Assembly: GCF_003333305.1 (NCBI RefSeq)
Contig: NZ_QOLD01000085.1
Span: 1 to 64,000, forward strand
Length of the DNA stretch: 64,000 nucleotides
Source: Candidatus Colwellia aromaticivorans
Lineage (GTDB): Bacteria; Pseudomonadota; Gammaproteobacteria; Enterobacterales; Alteromonadaceae
Reading direction: 5' to 3'
Shown: positions 27,402 to 38,048 of the stretch, in pieces
Layout of the letters: each line of letters begins with the position of its first letter
Position numbering within the stretch: position 1 is the stretch's first letter
Notes under the pieces: model-generated
The model's database searches: none
What the model was told of the DNA's origin: nothing
The model's input: only the letters and a program-made list of their open reading frames with translations
Translations under genes and position numbers: made by a program

Positions 27402-27620
27402 ATGAAAATTGCAGACCTTCACAGTGAAATTCAAATGGGTATTATCAATTACTTTTCCGTACACCCTGATGCATCAGCGTCAGCATCGCGAATATGTAAT
27501 CAATGGCTTGCCAATGAGAAGTATTCTCACAATATTGCGCAAGTACAAACTGCCGTTGATGGCTTACTGTCCCGAGGTGAAATTCATAAGCGTGCAGGCG
27601 CTGATATATACACTTTATAG
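27402..27620 (+). CDS. Small protein, possible winged-helix
   Basis: A 72-residue protein beginning MKIADLHSEIQMGI. The spacing of hydrophobics (IINYFSVHP, RICNQWL, VQTAVDGLLSRGEIHKRA, IYTL) resembles a compact winged-helix domain, with LLSRGEIHKRAG as the strand turn. I do not recognise a family. AGGA at 27389-27392 is placed for ATG 27402 rather than the earlier in-frame ATG 27396. It stands alone just after a MITE. Confidence 0.5.
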   Translation: MKIADLHSEIQMGIINYFSVHPDASASASRICNQWLANEKYSHNIAQVQTAVDGLLSRGEIHKRAGADIYTL

Positions 27621-27693
27621 TGCCACGTTATATTTTGCTGTTATCAATAATGCGACAAATAAAATGCTAAATCTAATATCAAATCAGATCAGA

Positions 27694-28065
27694 TCATAAT
27701 CGTCCAGTTGCTTTCAATCTCTTTTGTACTCTTTGGTGATACAATTTTGATAAGTAAGGACGAATGATAGGCAGGGATATTAACCAAGCTATTAATTTTA
27801 GCAGCCATACCCGTTCCATTAAAACGATATATGCATCTAATTCAGATAAAATCTGGCCATTTGAAAGTTGGAGGTGAAGCTCCGAAAGAGCCTTAAGGGG
27901 ATCAATGCCTAAATTTTTTAAATACTCATCTTGACCTGTAATATCCAACCACTTGACTTGCTTGCCCAGTGAGCCAGCAAGGCGTTCGTAAAGACGCCGA
28001 TCTTTTATACACCTAGGACAAGCACCATCATAGAATACTGTTAGAGATAATTGTTCATTTCGCAT
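27694..28065 (-). CDS. DCC-family thiol-disulfide oxidoreductase-like protein (DUF393)
   Basis: About 123 residues starting LTVFYDGACPRC, the DxxCxxC signature of the DCC/DUF393 family, with a thioredoxin-like fold. An aspartate strand (VKWLDITGQDE), LHLQLSNGQIL and a C-terminal hydrophobic helix pair (LLKLIAWLISLPIIRPYLSKLY) follow. The frame is open to 28104, but family members begin just before the first strand, so ATG 28065 is preferred; neither start has a convincing ribosome site. The substrate is unknown. Confidence 0.8.
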   Translation of the reverse strand: MRNEQLSLTVFYDGACPRCIKDRRLYERLAGSLGKQVKWLDITGQDEYLKNLGIDPLKALSELHLQLSNGQILSELDAYIVLMERVWLLKLIAWLISLPIIRPYLSKLYHQRVQKRLKATGRL

Positions 28066-28225
28066 ATTTTTATCTAGAAAATCAAATAAAATTACTGTGT
28101 ACAATATAGCTTTATTTTCTATCTTACGCCATTTTATAGCCGTTTCATATTTCGGTTAGACTACCGATAAAAAATTTGATCCTGTTCACTAAATAACATA
28201 AATGTTATGGCTTCTCGTTAGTTGT

Positions 28226-28299
28226 TATACCAATCTCACTAACTATGTGATCATTTCTACAGGTTAAAACAGATCACCTAATTAATGAAACTGGTATTA
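28226..28299. repeat. MITE family B, short copy
   Basis: Left end TATACCAATCTCACTAACTA with TGTGATC following, and right end GATCACCTAATTAATG then AAACTGGTATT, roughly its inverse. A 165-bp relative is at 49233-49397. It lies just behind the argA stop codon and may act as the end of the arg operon transcript. Confidence 0.65.
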
Positions 28300-28306
28300 G
28301 ACTAAA

Positions 28307-29614
28307 TTAAATATCTTTAATTAAAACTTTTGATTTTCGCTGAAAGTTATACAGCTTTTTTTTACCTTCAGGCAGCTTGCTCATCGGTTGTTCAATAAAG
28401 CCCTGCTCAAGAAACCAATGGCCACTTACCGTTGTTAACACAAATATAGCGGCAAGTTGTTGTTGCTTTGCAGCATTTTCAAGCGCTGTCATCAAACGTG
28501 CTCCGCGATCACCTTTGCGGTAATCTGGGTGTATAGCGACACAGGCTACCTCGCCCATTTTCGCATCCGAATAGGGATATAAAGCGGCACAAGCAATAAT
28601 AACGTCTTCTTTTTTGATCACGGTGAACTTATCAATTTCTACTTCAAGTAATTCACGTGAGCGTTTGACTAAAACCCCTTCTTCTTCAAGCGGTGCTAAT
28701 AATTCCAAAATACCGCCAACATCGTCAATCGTTGCTATTGCTACTTGTTCTTTATGATCTTTAGCAATCAAAGTGCCAGCACCATCACGGGTAAAAAGCT
28801 CTTGTAATAATGCAGAATCACTTTGATAACTCACACAATGACAACGTTCAACACCATTTTCACCACATTGAATTATTGCGCGAAGCAATAACTGACGCAC
28901 ATGACAATCTTTCTCATCCAATAATGTTTTAACGGTACGAACACTACAACTTCTGATCAATTCGCCCGTTTTAGCCAATAAGCCTTCATCTTCGGTTAAG
29001 GTGATCAATTTATCCGCTTTTAAAGCAATGGCTGTTTGTGCAGCAACATCTTCTAACGCCAGATTAAATACTTCACCTGTGGGCGAATAACCGATGGGTG
29101 ATAATAAAACAATCGAGCCATAATTTAGCTGCATGTTAATGCCGTCAGAATCAATTCTTCGAACACTTCCGGTATATTTGTAATCGATACCATCACGAAC
29201 GCCTATAGGCTTGGCAATCACAAAGTTACCGGTACTCACACGAATTTGTGAACCGTGCATAGGTGAGTTGACTAACCCTGTACTTAATAAGGCTTCAATA
29301 TGTAAACGTAAAGAGCCTGTGGCATCTTTTACCGCTACTAGTGTATCAGCGTCGGTAATACGAATATTTTTTTCAATTACTTGCGTAATATTTCGTTGTA
29401 CCATGCGTTCTTCAATTTGTGGCCGTGCGCCATGCACTATCACTAACTTAACGCCCAAACTGCGCAACAAAGAGATATCATGAATAATATTGGCAAAATT
29501 TGCATGTGAAACAGCTTCTCCGCCAAACATTAATACCACCGTTTTACCACGATGCGCATTGATGTAAGGCGCAGCACTTCTAAACCACTTTACATTATTT
29601 TTATTATTATCCAT
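28307..29614 (-). CDS. argA: N-acetylglutamate synthase (classical ArgA)
   Basis: A 435-residue enzyme that acetylates glutamate with acetyl-CoA, the first step of arginine synthesis. It has an amino-acid-kinase-like domain (about 1-290, TVVLMFGGEAVSHANF, KLVIVHGARPQIEE) that binds the arginine inhibitor. The GNAT acetyltransferase domain (about 295-430) contains CVAIHPDYRKGDRGARLM as the acetyl-CoA loop. It is the last gene of the arg operon, 27 bases after argH. This genome therefore has both ArgA and an ArgH carrying a second GNAT domain. Confidence 0.95.
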   Translation of the reverse strand: MDNNKNNVKWFRSAAPYINAHRGKTVVLMFGGEAVSHANFANIIHDISLLRSLGVKLVIVHGARPQIEERMVQRNITQVIEKNIRITDADTLVAVKDATGSLRLHIEALLSTGLVNSPMHGSQIRVSTGNFVIAKPIGVRDGIDYKYTGSVRRIDSDGINMQLNYGSIVLLSPIGYSPTGEVFNLALEDVAAQTAIALKADKLITLTEDEGLLAKTGELIRSCSVRTVKTLLDEKDCHVRQLLLRAIIQCGENGVERCHCVSYQSDSALLQELFTRDGAGTLIAKDHKEQVAIATIDDVGGILELLAPLEEEGVLVKRSRELLEVEIDKFTVIKKEDVIIACAALYPYSDAKMGEVACVAIHPDYRKGDRGARLMTALENAAKQQQLAAIFVLTTVSGHWFLEQGFIEQPMSKLPEGKKKLYNFQRKSKVLIKDI

Positions 29615-29641
29615 GATGATCTTTTATTTCCCTAACGTCTT

Positions 29642-31588
29642 TTACTTTGCACTATCAGAACGGCCAACAATATATTCCATTGCCACTTCATCTGCAGGGT
29701 CTTTATGAGGACTTGGCTCACTGTCTTCAATAATATTTTCAGCAAGTGAGCTTTTATCAATTAAATTAAAGCCTAATTGAGCAAAATATTGCGGAATATA
29801 AGTCAATACAATAATTTGCTCTAGTTCCATCTGATGAGCAAATTCAAGTAAATATTGAACCAGTGCTTCACCCTGACCTTGTTTTTGAGCATTTTCGTCA
29901 ATGACGACCGAGCGGATTTCAGCAAGCCCGGTTTGATAGATATATAGCGAAGCAGAACCGACCACTTTCCCTTCAATTTCAGCAACCACAAAGTTTTGAA
30001 TGTCATGAATAATATTGTCACGTGTACGTGGTAATATTTCGCCTTTTTCAGCCCAAAACGTAGTTAAAGAAAATATACTGTCAACGTCTGACATTCTTGC
30101 TCTACGTACCGACATCGCTGCCGCTTTTTGTGCATTCAAACGTTGTTTTACTTGCTTTAATGCGCCTTTGATTTGTTGCTTACCTGGAGCGCCAACAACA
30201 TTTTCATTAAGAATTTCACCATCGCCCGACTGAATATTTGCTAACGCTTGTTCAACCTGACCACGTGATGTACCACCCAGTGCTTCACGCTTATCTAACG
30301 TCGACTCTATTGATAAGTGTTGATAAACATCTTGGCCAATTTTTTTACTGTATTCTTGCAGCTGAGTAAGGGTTAAATCTTCTAACGGAACACCTTTGTC
30401 AATGGCGGCAAGTACCACTTCCCCAACAATGTGATGTGCTTCACGAAATGGAATATCTTTACTCACTAGGTAATCAGCTAACTCGGTAGCGTTAGCATAA
30501 CCTTGCTGCGCTGCCGCTAATGTGCGTGAACGATTTACTTTTAAACCATCAGCAACTAAAACCGCCATTTCCATACATTCTTGCCACGTATCAAGAGCAT
30601 CAAAAAGACCTTCTTTATCTTCTTGCATGTCTTTGTTATACGCAAGTGCCAATGCCTTCATAGTAGTTAACATACCCGTTAACGAACCAAAAACACGACC
30701 TGCTTTACCGCGAATTAATTCACAAGCATCAGGGTTTTTCTTTTGCGGCATTAATGATGAACCAGAGCTAACTAAGTCACTCATTTCAACAAAGCCTGCT
30801 TCACCCGAATTGTAAAAAATCAAATCTTCTGCAAAACGTGATAAATGCATCATTGAAATACTGGCTGACGCAAGTAATTCAATAACATGATCTCTGTCGG
30901 ATACCGCATCTAAACTATTTAACGTTGCCGTTCTAAAGCCTAGGTTATGCGCTAATTTATTACGATCAATTGGGTAGGCTGTACCTGCTAAAGCGCCTGA
31001 GCCTAATGGCGAAACGTCTAAGCGATAAAGCGCGTCTTTTAAACGACCAATATCACGGTTAAACATTTCAACATAGGCTAAACACCAATGACCAAACGTT
31101 ACTGGTTGGGCGCGTTGTAAATGGGTGTACCCTGGCAATACCGTGTCTTTTTCACGCTCAGCCAAGTTCATCATGGCTTGTTGTAAATTAACTAAGGCAA
31201 ACAATAATTCGCCGCCGGTTTCTTTACACCAAAGCTTTAAATCTGTAGCCACTTGATCATTACGGCTGCGGCCAGTATGGAGTTTTTTACCTAAATCACC
31301 TGTTTTTTCAATAAGCGCAATTTCAACCCAACTATGAATATCTTCGGCATCTGAGCCTAAAATCTGCTGTGGATTTTCTTCAACAGAAGCTTTTAATTCA
31401 TTAAGTGCTGCGGTAAGTTCAGTTAACTCAGTTTCGTTAATTATCCCGACAGAATGAATAGCACCTGCCCACGCGATAGAGCCAACAATATCTTGTACTG
31501 CCATGCGGTAATCTACAGGCAGTGAATCATTGAATTTTTTAAACTGTAAACTAGGTTGCCCTTTAAAGCGTCCGCCCCATAAAGCCAT
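29642..31588 (-). CDS. argH: Argininosuccinate lyase fused to a GNAT acetyltransferase, ArgH(A)
   Basis: A 648-residue fusion. Residues 1 to about 460 are a complete argininosuccinate lyase ([27 protein letters not shown] and the catalytic-loop signature [15 protein letters not shown]), which cleaves argininosuccinate to arginine and fumarate. After a linker, residues from about 488 form a GNAT domain ([47 protein letters not shown]). This type of ArgH(A) fusion is known from marine gammaproteobacteria such as Moritella and Vibrio, where the extra domain can supply N-acetylglutamate synthase activity. Here it sits next to a separate argA. Confidence 0.95.
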   Translation of the reverse strand: MALWGGRFKGQPSLQFKKFNDSLPVDYRMAVQDIVGSIAWAGAIHSVGIINETELTELTAALNELKASVEENPQQILGSDAEDIHSWVEIALIEKTGDLGKKLHTGRSRNDQVATDLKLWCKETGGELLFALVNLQQAMMNLAEREKDTVLPGYTHLQRAQPVTFGHWCLAYVEMFNRDIGRLKDALYRLDVSPLGSGALAGTAYPIDRNKLAHNLGFRTATLNSLDAVSDRDHVIELLASASISMMHLSRFAEDLIFYNSGEAGFVEMSDLVSSGSSLMPQKKNPDACELIRGKAGRVFGSLTGMLTTMKALALAYNKDMQEDKEGLFDALDTWQECMEMAVLVADGLKVNRSRTLAAAQQGYANATELADYLVSKDIPFREAHHIVGEVVLAAIDKGVPLEDLTLTQLQEYSKKIGQDVYQHLSIESTLDKREALGGTSRGQVEQALANIQSGDGEILNENVVGAPGKQQIKGALKQVKQRLNAQKAAAMSVRRARMSDVDSIFSLTTFWAEKGEILPRTRDNIIHDIQNFVVAEIEGKVVGSASLYIYQTGLAEIRSVVIDENAQKQGQGEALVQYLLEFAHQMELEQIIVLTYIPQYFAQLGFNLIDKSSLAENIIEDSEPSPHKDPADEVAMEYIVGRSDSAK

Positions 31589-31685
31589 AGTTATTTACTC
31601 CAATTTTTTTCGAAAATACTACTTAGAATGTAAAGAAAGCTAGCCACGCAATAGCGCCCGCCACATCTCACAAGTAAAGCCATGA

Positions 31686-32936
31686 TTACTTCTCTTTCTG
31701 AGAAAGTGCAGTGATACGGCTAGATAAACTGAATAAACGGATAAAACCTTCAGCGTGTTTTTGGTCGTAAACATCATCAGCACCAAAAGTAGCAAACTCT
31801 TCTGAGTATAAGCTGTTTGGCGAACGACGTTGAATAACTTGTGCCATACCTTTGTAAAGTTTAACGACTACATCACCCGTTAGCTTTTCAGCAAAAGAAG
31901 CAGCAGAAGCTAGTTGTGCTTTTGCTAAAGGTGTAAACCAACGGCCATCATAAATTACGTGAGAGAATTCATGGCCTACCGATTCACGGTATTTTAAAGA
32001 TTCTTTATCTAAAATAAGTGTTTCTAGCCCTTTATACGCAGCCATTAATACTGTGCCGCCAGGAGTTTCGTAACAACCACGAGACTTCATACCAACTAAA
32101 CGGTTTTCAACAATATCGATACGACCAACACCATGTGCTGCAGCCTTATCATTAAGGTACATTAGTGCTTCATAAGCACCAGGGCTATTTTCCGTACCAT
32201 TACCAGAGAAGTCTTTACCGTCAACAGAAACTAATTCACCGTCAAGGAAGCTTAACGCTACTTTTTCAGCTACATCAGGTGCATCCATTGGATCAACTGT
32301 CATGGTCCATACTTCTTTAGACGGTTCACACCATGGGTCTTCTAATTCTCCACCTTCGTGAGAAATGTGCCATGCGTTTGCATCACGGCTATAAATTTTA
32401 GTTAATGAAGCGGCACATGGAATTTCACGTTCAGCTAAGTAATCTAATAAGTCTTCACGAGATACCATATCCCACTCACGCCATGGCGCAATAACAGTAA
32501 GCTCAGGAGCAAGGGCTGCAAAACAAGCCTCGAAACGTACTTGGTCATTACCTTTACCGGTACAACCGTGACAAACTGCGTCAGCACCAACTTTTAAAGC
32601 TACTTCAATATGAGCTTTAGCAATTATGGGACGTGCCATTGAAGTACCCAATAAATATTGACCTTCATAAACCGCGCCCGTTTTAAGAATTGGGTAAATA
32701 TATTCTTTAACATATTCTTCTTTCAAATCGGCTACATAACACTCAGAAGCGCCTGAAGCGATTGCTTTTTCTTTAATGCCAACAAGCTCTTCTTCGCCTT
32801 GACCAACATCAGCACAAAATGCGATTACTTCACAATTATCATAGTTTTCTTTTAACCATGGAATGATGGCTGAGGTATCTAAACCACCTGAATATGCTAA
32901 TACTACTTTCTTAATTTGTTTCTTTTGAATACTCAT
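31686..32936 (-). CDS. argG: Argininosuccinate synthase
   Basis: A 416-residue ATP-dependent ligase joining citrulline and aspartate. The ATP-pyrophosphatase P-loop is [18 protein letters not shown] (about 11-28). [15 protein letters not shown] and the citrulline/aspartate binding segments follow. It lies in the order argC-argB-argF-argG-argH, 64 bases after argF. Confidence 0.97.
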   Translation of the reverse strand: MSIQKKQIKKVVLAYSGGLDTSAIIPWLKENYDNCEVIAFCADVGQGEEELVGIKEKAIASGASECYVADLKEEYVKEYIYPILKTGAVYEGQYLLGTSMARPIIAKAHIEVALKVGADAVCHGCTGKGNDQVRFEACFAALAPELTVIAPWREWDMVSREDLLDYLAEREIPCAASLTKIYSRDANAWHISHEGGELEDPWCEPSKEVWTMTVDPMDAPDVAEKVALSFLDGELVSVDGKDFSGNGTENSPGAYEALMYLNDKAAAHGVGRIDIVENRLVGMKSRGCYETPGGTVLMAAYKGLETLILDKESLKYRESVGHEFSHVIYDGRWFTPLAKAQLASAASFAEKLTGDVVVKLYKGMAQVIQRRSPNSLYSEEFATFGADDVYDQKHAEGFIRLFSLSSRITALSQKEK

Positions 32937-33000
32937 AATTTTGTTCTCTAAATTTGTTTAAATAATTTCTTAATAAATGATTTTTTAGTAAATAGGTTCG

Positions 33001-33939
33001 TTATTTTAGTAGCGATACCAATACGGCATTCTGTGCCCACATTCTATTTTCGGCTTGCTGAAATACCACCGCCATCTCACTGTCAAACAGTTCAGTGGTA
33101 ATTTCTTCTTCCAAATGTGCTGGCTGACAATGCATAACTACACTTGCGTTCGCCTTAGTCATCAATTGGTGATTGACTTGATAGGGAGCAAAATGCGCCA
33201 ATATCTTCGCTTTATTACTCGCGTCTTCATCGCCCATTGAAATCCATGTATCTGTATAGATAACATCTTGTGCACCAATAGCTTCAACATCAGTGGTGAT
33301 AGTCAGTTTGGCACCCGACTCATCTGCCAATGCTTGTGCAACCGCGACAATATCTGATTGTGCTTCATAACCTGTAGGCGTAAGTAAGGTAAAATCAACA
33401 CCTAAGGTTGCTGCCATAATCATCAATGAATTAGAGACATTATTACCATCACCGACATAAGCCAATTTAACGCTACTTAACTCACTTTTATTTAAGGACG
33501 GAAGTAACTCAGCTAAGGTAACAAAATCAGCCAATGCTTGACAAGGGTGATACACATCACACAAGGCATTAATTACTGGAACACTACCGTGCTTGGCTAA
33601 GCCTTGAATTGAATCGTGACTAAAAACTCGGGCAACAATAGCATCGGCAAAGCAGGATAAATTTTTGGCATAATCGCTAACACGCTCACGTTCACCCAAC
33701 TTGCCGTTTTGTTGCCCTAAATATAAGGCATGACCACCAAGTTTATTGATACCCATATCAAAGCTAACATGAGTTCTTAATGACGGTTTTTCAAAAATCA
33801 TCGCCACTGACTTTCCAGCTAAAGCTTGATTATAATCGGTAGGATTGCTTTTAATCTTTATGGCTAACTCAATCAAGGCTAGCAATTGGTTTTTATTTAA
33901 CTGATCATCAGCTAAAAAGTGGTTTAATTGGTTCGACAT
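33001..33939 (-). CDS. argF: Ornithine carbamoyltransferase
   Basis: A 312-residue enzyme making citrulline from ornithine and carbamoyl phosphate. The carbamoyl-phosphate motif appears as FEKPSLRTHVSFD (in place of STRT), the second as DVYHPCQALADF (the HPxQ motif), and the ornithine loop as VMHCQPAHLEEE. The canonical HCLPA is HCQPA here, a variant that usually distinguishes a subgroup of the family; N-acetylornithine transcarbamylases are a different branch, and the arg context favours ArgF. Length and position in the operon are standard. Confidence 0.93.
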   Translation of the reverse strand: MSNQLNHFLADDQLNKNQLLALIELAIKIKSNPTDYNQALAGKSVAMIFEKPSLRTHVSFDMGINKLGGHALYLGQQNGKLGERERVSDYAKNLSCFADAIVARVFSHDSIQGLAKHGSVPVINALCDVYHPCQALADFVTLAELLPSLNKSELSSVKLAYVGDGNNVSNSLMIMAATLGVDFTLLTPTGYEAQSDIVAVAQALADESGAKLTITTDVEAIGAQDVIYTDTWISMGDEDASNKAKILAHFAPYQVNHQLMTKANASVVMHCQPAHLEEEITTELFDSEMAVVFQQAENRMWAQNAVLVSLLK

Positions 33940-34010
33940 TAGTATCTTCTTCTAAAAAATTCTTATTACGTTAACGCCCTCCTGTTATTTATTAGAGGGG
34001 CTATAAGATC

Positions 34011-34790
34011 CTAGTCAGGCTGAATTTGTGTTCCTACACCCTGACCATCAAGTAATTGCATAATTTGCTCTGGCGATTGCCAGCTGGCAACCGCGATACT
34101 TCGTCGTAATTGATTCGCCGCATGTAAGGCTGCATTTACTTTAGCTGTCATGCCACCAGCAATAACACCTTCATCAATAAGCTTGTTTGCTTGCTCACTA
34201 TTTAAACTAGGCAAATACTCACCATCAGCCCCTTTTACGCCGTTAACATCTGTCAATAACAATAATTGAGCGTTTAACAGCTGACAAATTGCCACTGCGG
34301 CATCATCAGCATTCACATTAACTAGATCACCATTAGGTAACGCGCCAATAGAAGAAATAACAGGTAAAAAATGATTATTTAGTAAGGCATCTAATAATAC
34401 ACTATTTTTTGCACTAGGAAGACCTACTTGTCCTAAATCTTGTGGTGATAAACTGCACTGAATCATATCCCCATCGGTTAACGATAAACCCACGGCAGGC
34501 AAACTCATACTATTAGCAGTAGCAACTATCGATTTGTTCACAGTCCCCGCTAATGCACCACTAATTAAGCCTATTTGCTCTTTAGGGGTTACTCTCAAAC
34601 CATGTTTTTTAACGGTAGTAAAACCTGCCTGCGCTAGCATGTCATCAACAACGCAACCGCCGCCATGCACTAAGACAACTTTAGCATCAGTCTTTAGCTT
34701 GGTGATCACGGATAATAAATTGTTCAGTGCATCTTCTTTTTCTAAGATGGCACCGCCTATTTTTATAACTAAGGGTTTAGGGTTACTCAT
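34011..34790 (-). CDS. argB: Acetylglutamate kinase
   Basis: A 259-residue amino-acid kinase phosphorylating N-acetylglutamate. Motifs: VIKIGGAILEKEDA at the start, VLVHGGGCVVDDML for substrate binding, VNADDAAVAICQLL and LTDVNGVKGADG. It is of the short, arginine-insensitive E. coli type, which fits the presence of an ArgA as the regulated step. It follows argC by 40 bases. Confidence 0.96.
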   Translation of the reverse strand: MSNPKPLVIKIGGAILEKEDALNNLLSVITKLKTDAKVVLVHGGGCVVDDMLAQAGFTTVKKHGLRVTPKEQIGLISGALAGTVNKSIVATANSMSLPAVGLSLTDGDMIQCSLSPQDLGQVGLPSAKNSVLLDALLNNHFLPVISSIGALPNGDLVNVNADDAAVAICQLLNAQLLLLTDVNGVKGADGEYLPSLNSEQANKLIDEGVIAGGMTAKVNAALHAANQLRRSIAVASWQSPEQIMQLLDGQGVGTQIQPD

Positions 34791-34830
34791 GTCTATCTCT
34801 TATCTTTTCGTTATTCTTTATTTGTTACTG

Positions 34831-35850
34831 CTATTTAGAGGCCATCAAGCTGTACTCGCTTGGTAAACCAAGAGAAATATTAAAACATTGTAAGGCCTGT
34901 GATGCTGCACCTTTTAGCAGGTTATCAATAGCACAACTTACCACAAGCACATGTTTCTCTTCATCAAGTTGCCAATGCACATCAGCGAATGGAGTATTAG
35001 CAACATTGCCTATTTGCGGCCAAGCTTTTACTAGCCTAACCAATGGCTTGTCAGCATAGGCTTGTTCAAATGCTTGTGCTACTTGTTTGGCGTTAATTTC
35101 TGTTTTTAATTGTAATGTTACCGTTGCCAACAAGCCTCTTGTATAAGGTGCTAAATGTGGATTAAATATCACCTGCGCATTAGCTTCTTGAGATATTTCA
35201 GGTTGGTGCCTGTGTTGCAAAATATTATAAGGCTTTAAGCTAACTTCATTAAAATTAGTAGCTAAAGAGGCACTTCTACCTGCACCGCTAACACCACTAA
35301 TACCATTAACCACAATAAGTGAATTTTCAACATGAAAATTGTTACTGGTAATCGGTTTAAGGGAAAGTAAACTCGCGGTTGGATAACAACCTGGAACGGC
35401 AATCAAATTTGTATCCGCAATATCGTCTTGATGCCACTCGGCTAAGCCATATATAGCACTTGATAGCGCCTCTACATTGGCATGTTCAAAACCATAAAAC
35501 GTTGGGTAATCTTGAGGGTTTTTAAGTCTAAAACCACCTGAAAGATCAAATACCTTAACACCTGCCTCAACAAAAGCATGCGCCCAATCGGCACTAAATT
35601 CATGAGGAGTAGCAAAAAAAACAGCATCTAACTCTTTGGCAGAAGCTTCAAACCATTCCTTAGAAAAAGACTGCAGGGGTATATCACATATCCCTTGCCA
35701 GCGACCATGTAACTCGCTAAAAAGTTTTCCACAGGAAGAAGAGTTTTCTGACACAATCAAATGTTGTATTGAAACTTTATCGTGCTGACATAATAAACCA
35801 ACTAATTCAGCACCGGCATAACCACTTGCGCCGATAACGGCGACCTTCAT
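34831..35850 (-). CDS. argC: N-acetyl-gamma-glutamyl-phosphate reductase
   Basis: A 339-residue NADP-dependent dehydrogenase. The Rossmann start is MKVAVIGASGYAGAELVGLL, and the catalytic cysteine is in AVPGCYPTASLLSLKPI. The frame extends to 35868 with TTG or GTG as possible starts; GTG 35862 has the better-spaced AAGG, but family alignment favours ATG 35850. It is the first gene of the argCBFGH(A)-argA operon, divergent from argE. Confidence 0.95.
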   Translation of the reverse strand: MKVAVIGASGYAGAELVGLLCQHDKVSIQHLIVSENSSSCGKLFSELHGRWQGICDIPLQSFSKEWFEASAKELDAVFFATPHEFSADWAHAFVEAGVKVFDLSGGFRLKNPQDYPTFYGFEHANVEALSSAIYGLAEWHQDDIADTNLIAVPGCYPTASLLSLKPITSNNFHVENSLIVVNGISGVSGAGRSASLATNFNEVSLKPYNILQHRHQPEISQEANAQVIFNPHLAPYTRGLLATVTLQLKTEINAKQVAQAFEQAYADKPLVRLVKAWPQIGNVANTPFADVHWQLDEEKHVLVVSCAIDNLLKGAASQALQCFNISLGLPSEYSLMASK

Positions 35851-36102
35851 AACTTTTGACACAACCAAAGACCTTAATATTCAAATAAACAATAACGATA
35901 TGCTTTTTACCAGGGAAAAACTACCTCTTATAACTAAAGCATTCAAGAGATAATAAAAAATTCTCTATCGTCGTCGTATTTCTTGAACAATTAGCATTAC
36001 ACTGTACCTTTATGAAAAAAGTAGCCTTATGAAAGCAGGTTATTTACACTGGGAGAGCAACTTACCAGTTAATGGGTAGTTATGCAACTATTTAGCATAA
36101 CT

Positions 36103-36120
36103 ATTTAATTTTTATTTGAG
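36103..36120. promoter_or_regulatory. Weak ARG-box-like site between argC and argE
   Basis: TTTAATTTTTATTTGA resembles the ArgR consensus TGAATWWWWATTCA, with mismatches at the G and in the right arm. The 290-base argC-argE gap is where ArgR sites are expected. This is the best match I could find by eye, and AT-richness makes chance matches likely. Confidence 0.25.
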
Positions 36121-36142
36121 TTTTTTTACCGGAATAGTTTTT

Positions 36143-37315
36143 ATGTCGCAGCTACCTAATTTCAAACAATCATTAACTCAGTTGATTGCCTGCCCTTCTA
36201 TTAGCTCTACTCAAGCGAGTTGGGATCAAGGTAATTTAGAAGTTATTCAATTGCTTGGAACATGGTTTGAGCAGTTAGGCTTTAGCATTGATATTCAAAA
36301 GGTTCCCGGCGCACATAAAACCAGTGACAATAAATATAATTTACTTGCCAAACTTGGCAGTGGCGAAGGTGGTTTGTTACTTGCGGGTCATAGTGACACT
36401 GTACCTTTTGATGAAAGACGTTGGCAAAGCGACCCTATGGGTGTAGTCGATAAAGATGATAAATTTTATGGCTTAGGCACTTGTGATATGAAAGGTTTTT
36501 TCGCCTTTATTTTACAAGCCTGTAAAGGACTAGATGCAAAACAACTAAAAAAACCATTATACATCCTAGCAACAGCCGATGAAGAAACCACCATGGCCGG
36601 AGCGCGGTTTTTTGCTCAAAGCCAAGCGGCAAAACCTGATGTGGCAATTATTGGCGAACCCACTAACTTAGTCCCTGTAATGATGCACAAAGGGCACATG
36701 TCACATCGTATTAGTGTACAAGGGCAGTCTGGTCACTCTAGCAAACCGAGTTTAGGCGTTAATGCCATTGAAATAATGTATGAAGTGATTGGCCAACTCA
36801 TCAATCTACAAGAAAAGTTCAGGTTGAACTATAAAAATGAAGCCTTTGATGTGCCAGCACCCACCTTAAATTTTGGTGCCATTAAAGGAGGTGATAATGC
36901 CAACCGTATTTGTGGTCATTGTGACTTGGACATTGATTTACGATCACTACCGGGGATGAGTGATGACGAACTACTGCATTGGTTAAGCGAATCATTGAAG
37001 TCTTTGGCTGAGAAATATCCAGGTCGTATTAGTTTTGAAGAACTACATCCTAGCTCACCAAGCTTTGAACAAGAGAAGAGTACAAATAATGAAGAATGTT
37101 TTGTTAGCATCGCCGAAGAAATTAGTGGCCATACCTGTTGCGCGGTAAATTACGCTACTGAAGCGCCCTATATTCAACAGCTAGGCTGTCAAACAATTGT
37201 ATTAGGGCCGGGCTCAATCAACCAAGCACACCAACCAAACGAATTTTTAGCCCATAGCGAAATAGATAAAACAGACAAGTTGTTGATAGCAATGATCCAA
37301 CGTTATTGTTTATGA
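36143..37315 (+). CDS. argE: Acetylornithine deacetylase
   Basis: A 390-residue M20-family metallohydrolase releasing ornithine from N-acetylornithine. The metal ligands are in LLAGHSDTVPF (His), YGLGTCDMKGF (Asp), ATADEETTMAGA (Glu-Glu) and near the C-terminus in LGPGSINQAHQPNE. The annotated frame opens at a TTG at 36116, but GGAA before ATG 36143 and family length favour the latter. The divergent position relative to argC is conserved from E. coli. Confidence 0.95.
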   Translation: MSQLPNFKQSLTQLIACPSISSTQASWDQGNLEVIQLLGTWFEQLGFSIDIQKVPGAHKTSDNKYNLLAKLGSGEGGLLLAGHSDTVPFDERRWQSDPMGVVDKDDKFYGLGTCDMKGFFAFILQACKGLDAKQLKKPLYILATADEETTMAGARFFAQSQAAKPDVAIIGEPTNLVPVMMHKGHMSHRISVQGQSGHSSKPSLGVNAIEIMYEVIGQLINLQEKFRLNYKNEAFDVPAPTLNFGAIKGGDNANRICGHCDLDIDLRSLPGMSDDELLHWLSESLKSLAEKYPGRISFEELHPSSPSFEQEKSTNNEECFVSIAEEISGHTCCAVNYATEAPYIQQLGCQTIVLGPGSINQAHQPNEFLAHSEIDKTDKLLIAMIQRYCL

Positions 37316-37441
37316 ATAGACAACAACCTAAAATGCATTCGAATAACGCTATTCAGAGCACTTTGGATGAACTTTGTTGTTTTTGTAATATTATTGATAA
37401 TTCCTTTATAAACAAAAGTGAAATAACTTCAACTAGGATTC

Positions 37442-37813
37442 TTATTTATCCAAGTTCTTTAACGCTTTAAGAGCACTGCGTTCTATTTCTTGAGCATAAA
37501 TAGCCGTTGGTTTATCAGTAATATTCGTATACAACACTACTTTACTATCGGTCACTTGAATACCGTAACTACCTGATGTTAAGTAAACACCACCAGAATA
37601 TAGACCCGATGTAGATAACCAGTCCGCTTTGTGTTGCTCGAGCCACTCTTTCAACATAATGTATTCTGCATCTTTCGCCGTTAACTGTATTTTTCTCTCG
37701 CCGCCATTGCTCAAAAACACCGTCACTTCCGCATCAAGTTGCACATCGACTAATTTACTGCAACCCATTAACACAAGTAATAATGCTGATATAACTAGAA
37801 TATATTTTTTCAT
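37442..37813 (-). CDS. Small lipoprotein of unknown function
   Basis: About 123 residues with a lipoprotein signal (MKKYILVISALLLVLMGC, lipobox LMGC). The mature part has a predicted beta-rich core (VTVFLSNGGERKIQL, SGGVYLTSGSYGIQVTDSKVVLYTN). I do not recognise the family. The frame is open to 37831, but the lipoprotein signal begins at ATG 37813. It is monocistronic and on the opposite strand to argE. Confidence 0.7.
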   Translation of the reverse strand: MKKYILVISALLLVLMGCSKLVDVQLDAEVTVFLSNGGERKIQLTAKDAEYIMLKEWLEQHKADWLSTSGLYSGGVYLTSGSYGIQVTDSKVVLYTNITDKPTAIYAQEIERSALKALKNLDK

Positions 37814-38048
37814 TTTGATTGTCCGATCCATTTATGTTGAGAATTAAATACGTCAAGATATAAAATATTGATAACGTTATTTTAAACTAATTTGTTTTTG
37901 ATAATTTGATAAAACTCAACTTTTTAGCTTTTTCTATTCGATTAAAGGCTGTTGATATTTCACAAAGACAGACATATTAATGCACTAGTGCAAACAAACT
38001 TTTAACATGCATTTTTTATGAAGTAGAAACAGTATTTTTAATGCTCTT

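Noticed and set aside
27231-27464. Minus-strand ORF of 77 codons
   Set aside because: It lies across the complete MITE at 27221-27381 and overlaps the small gene on the other strand.
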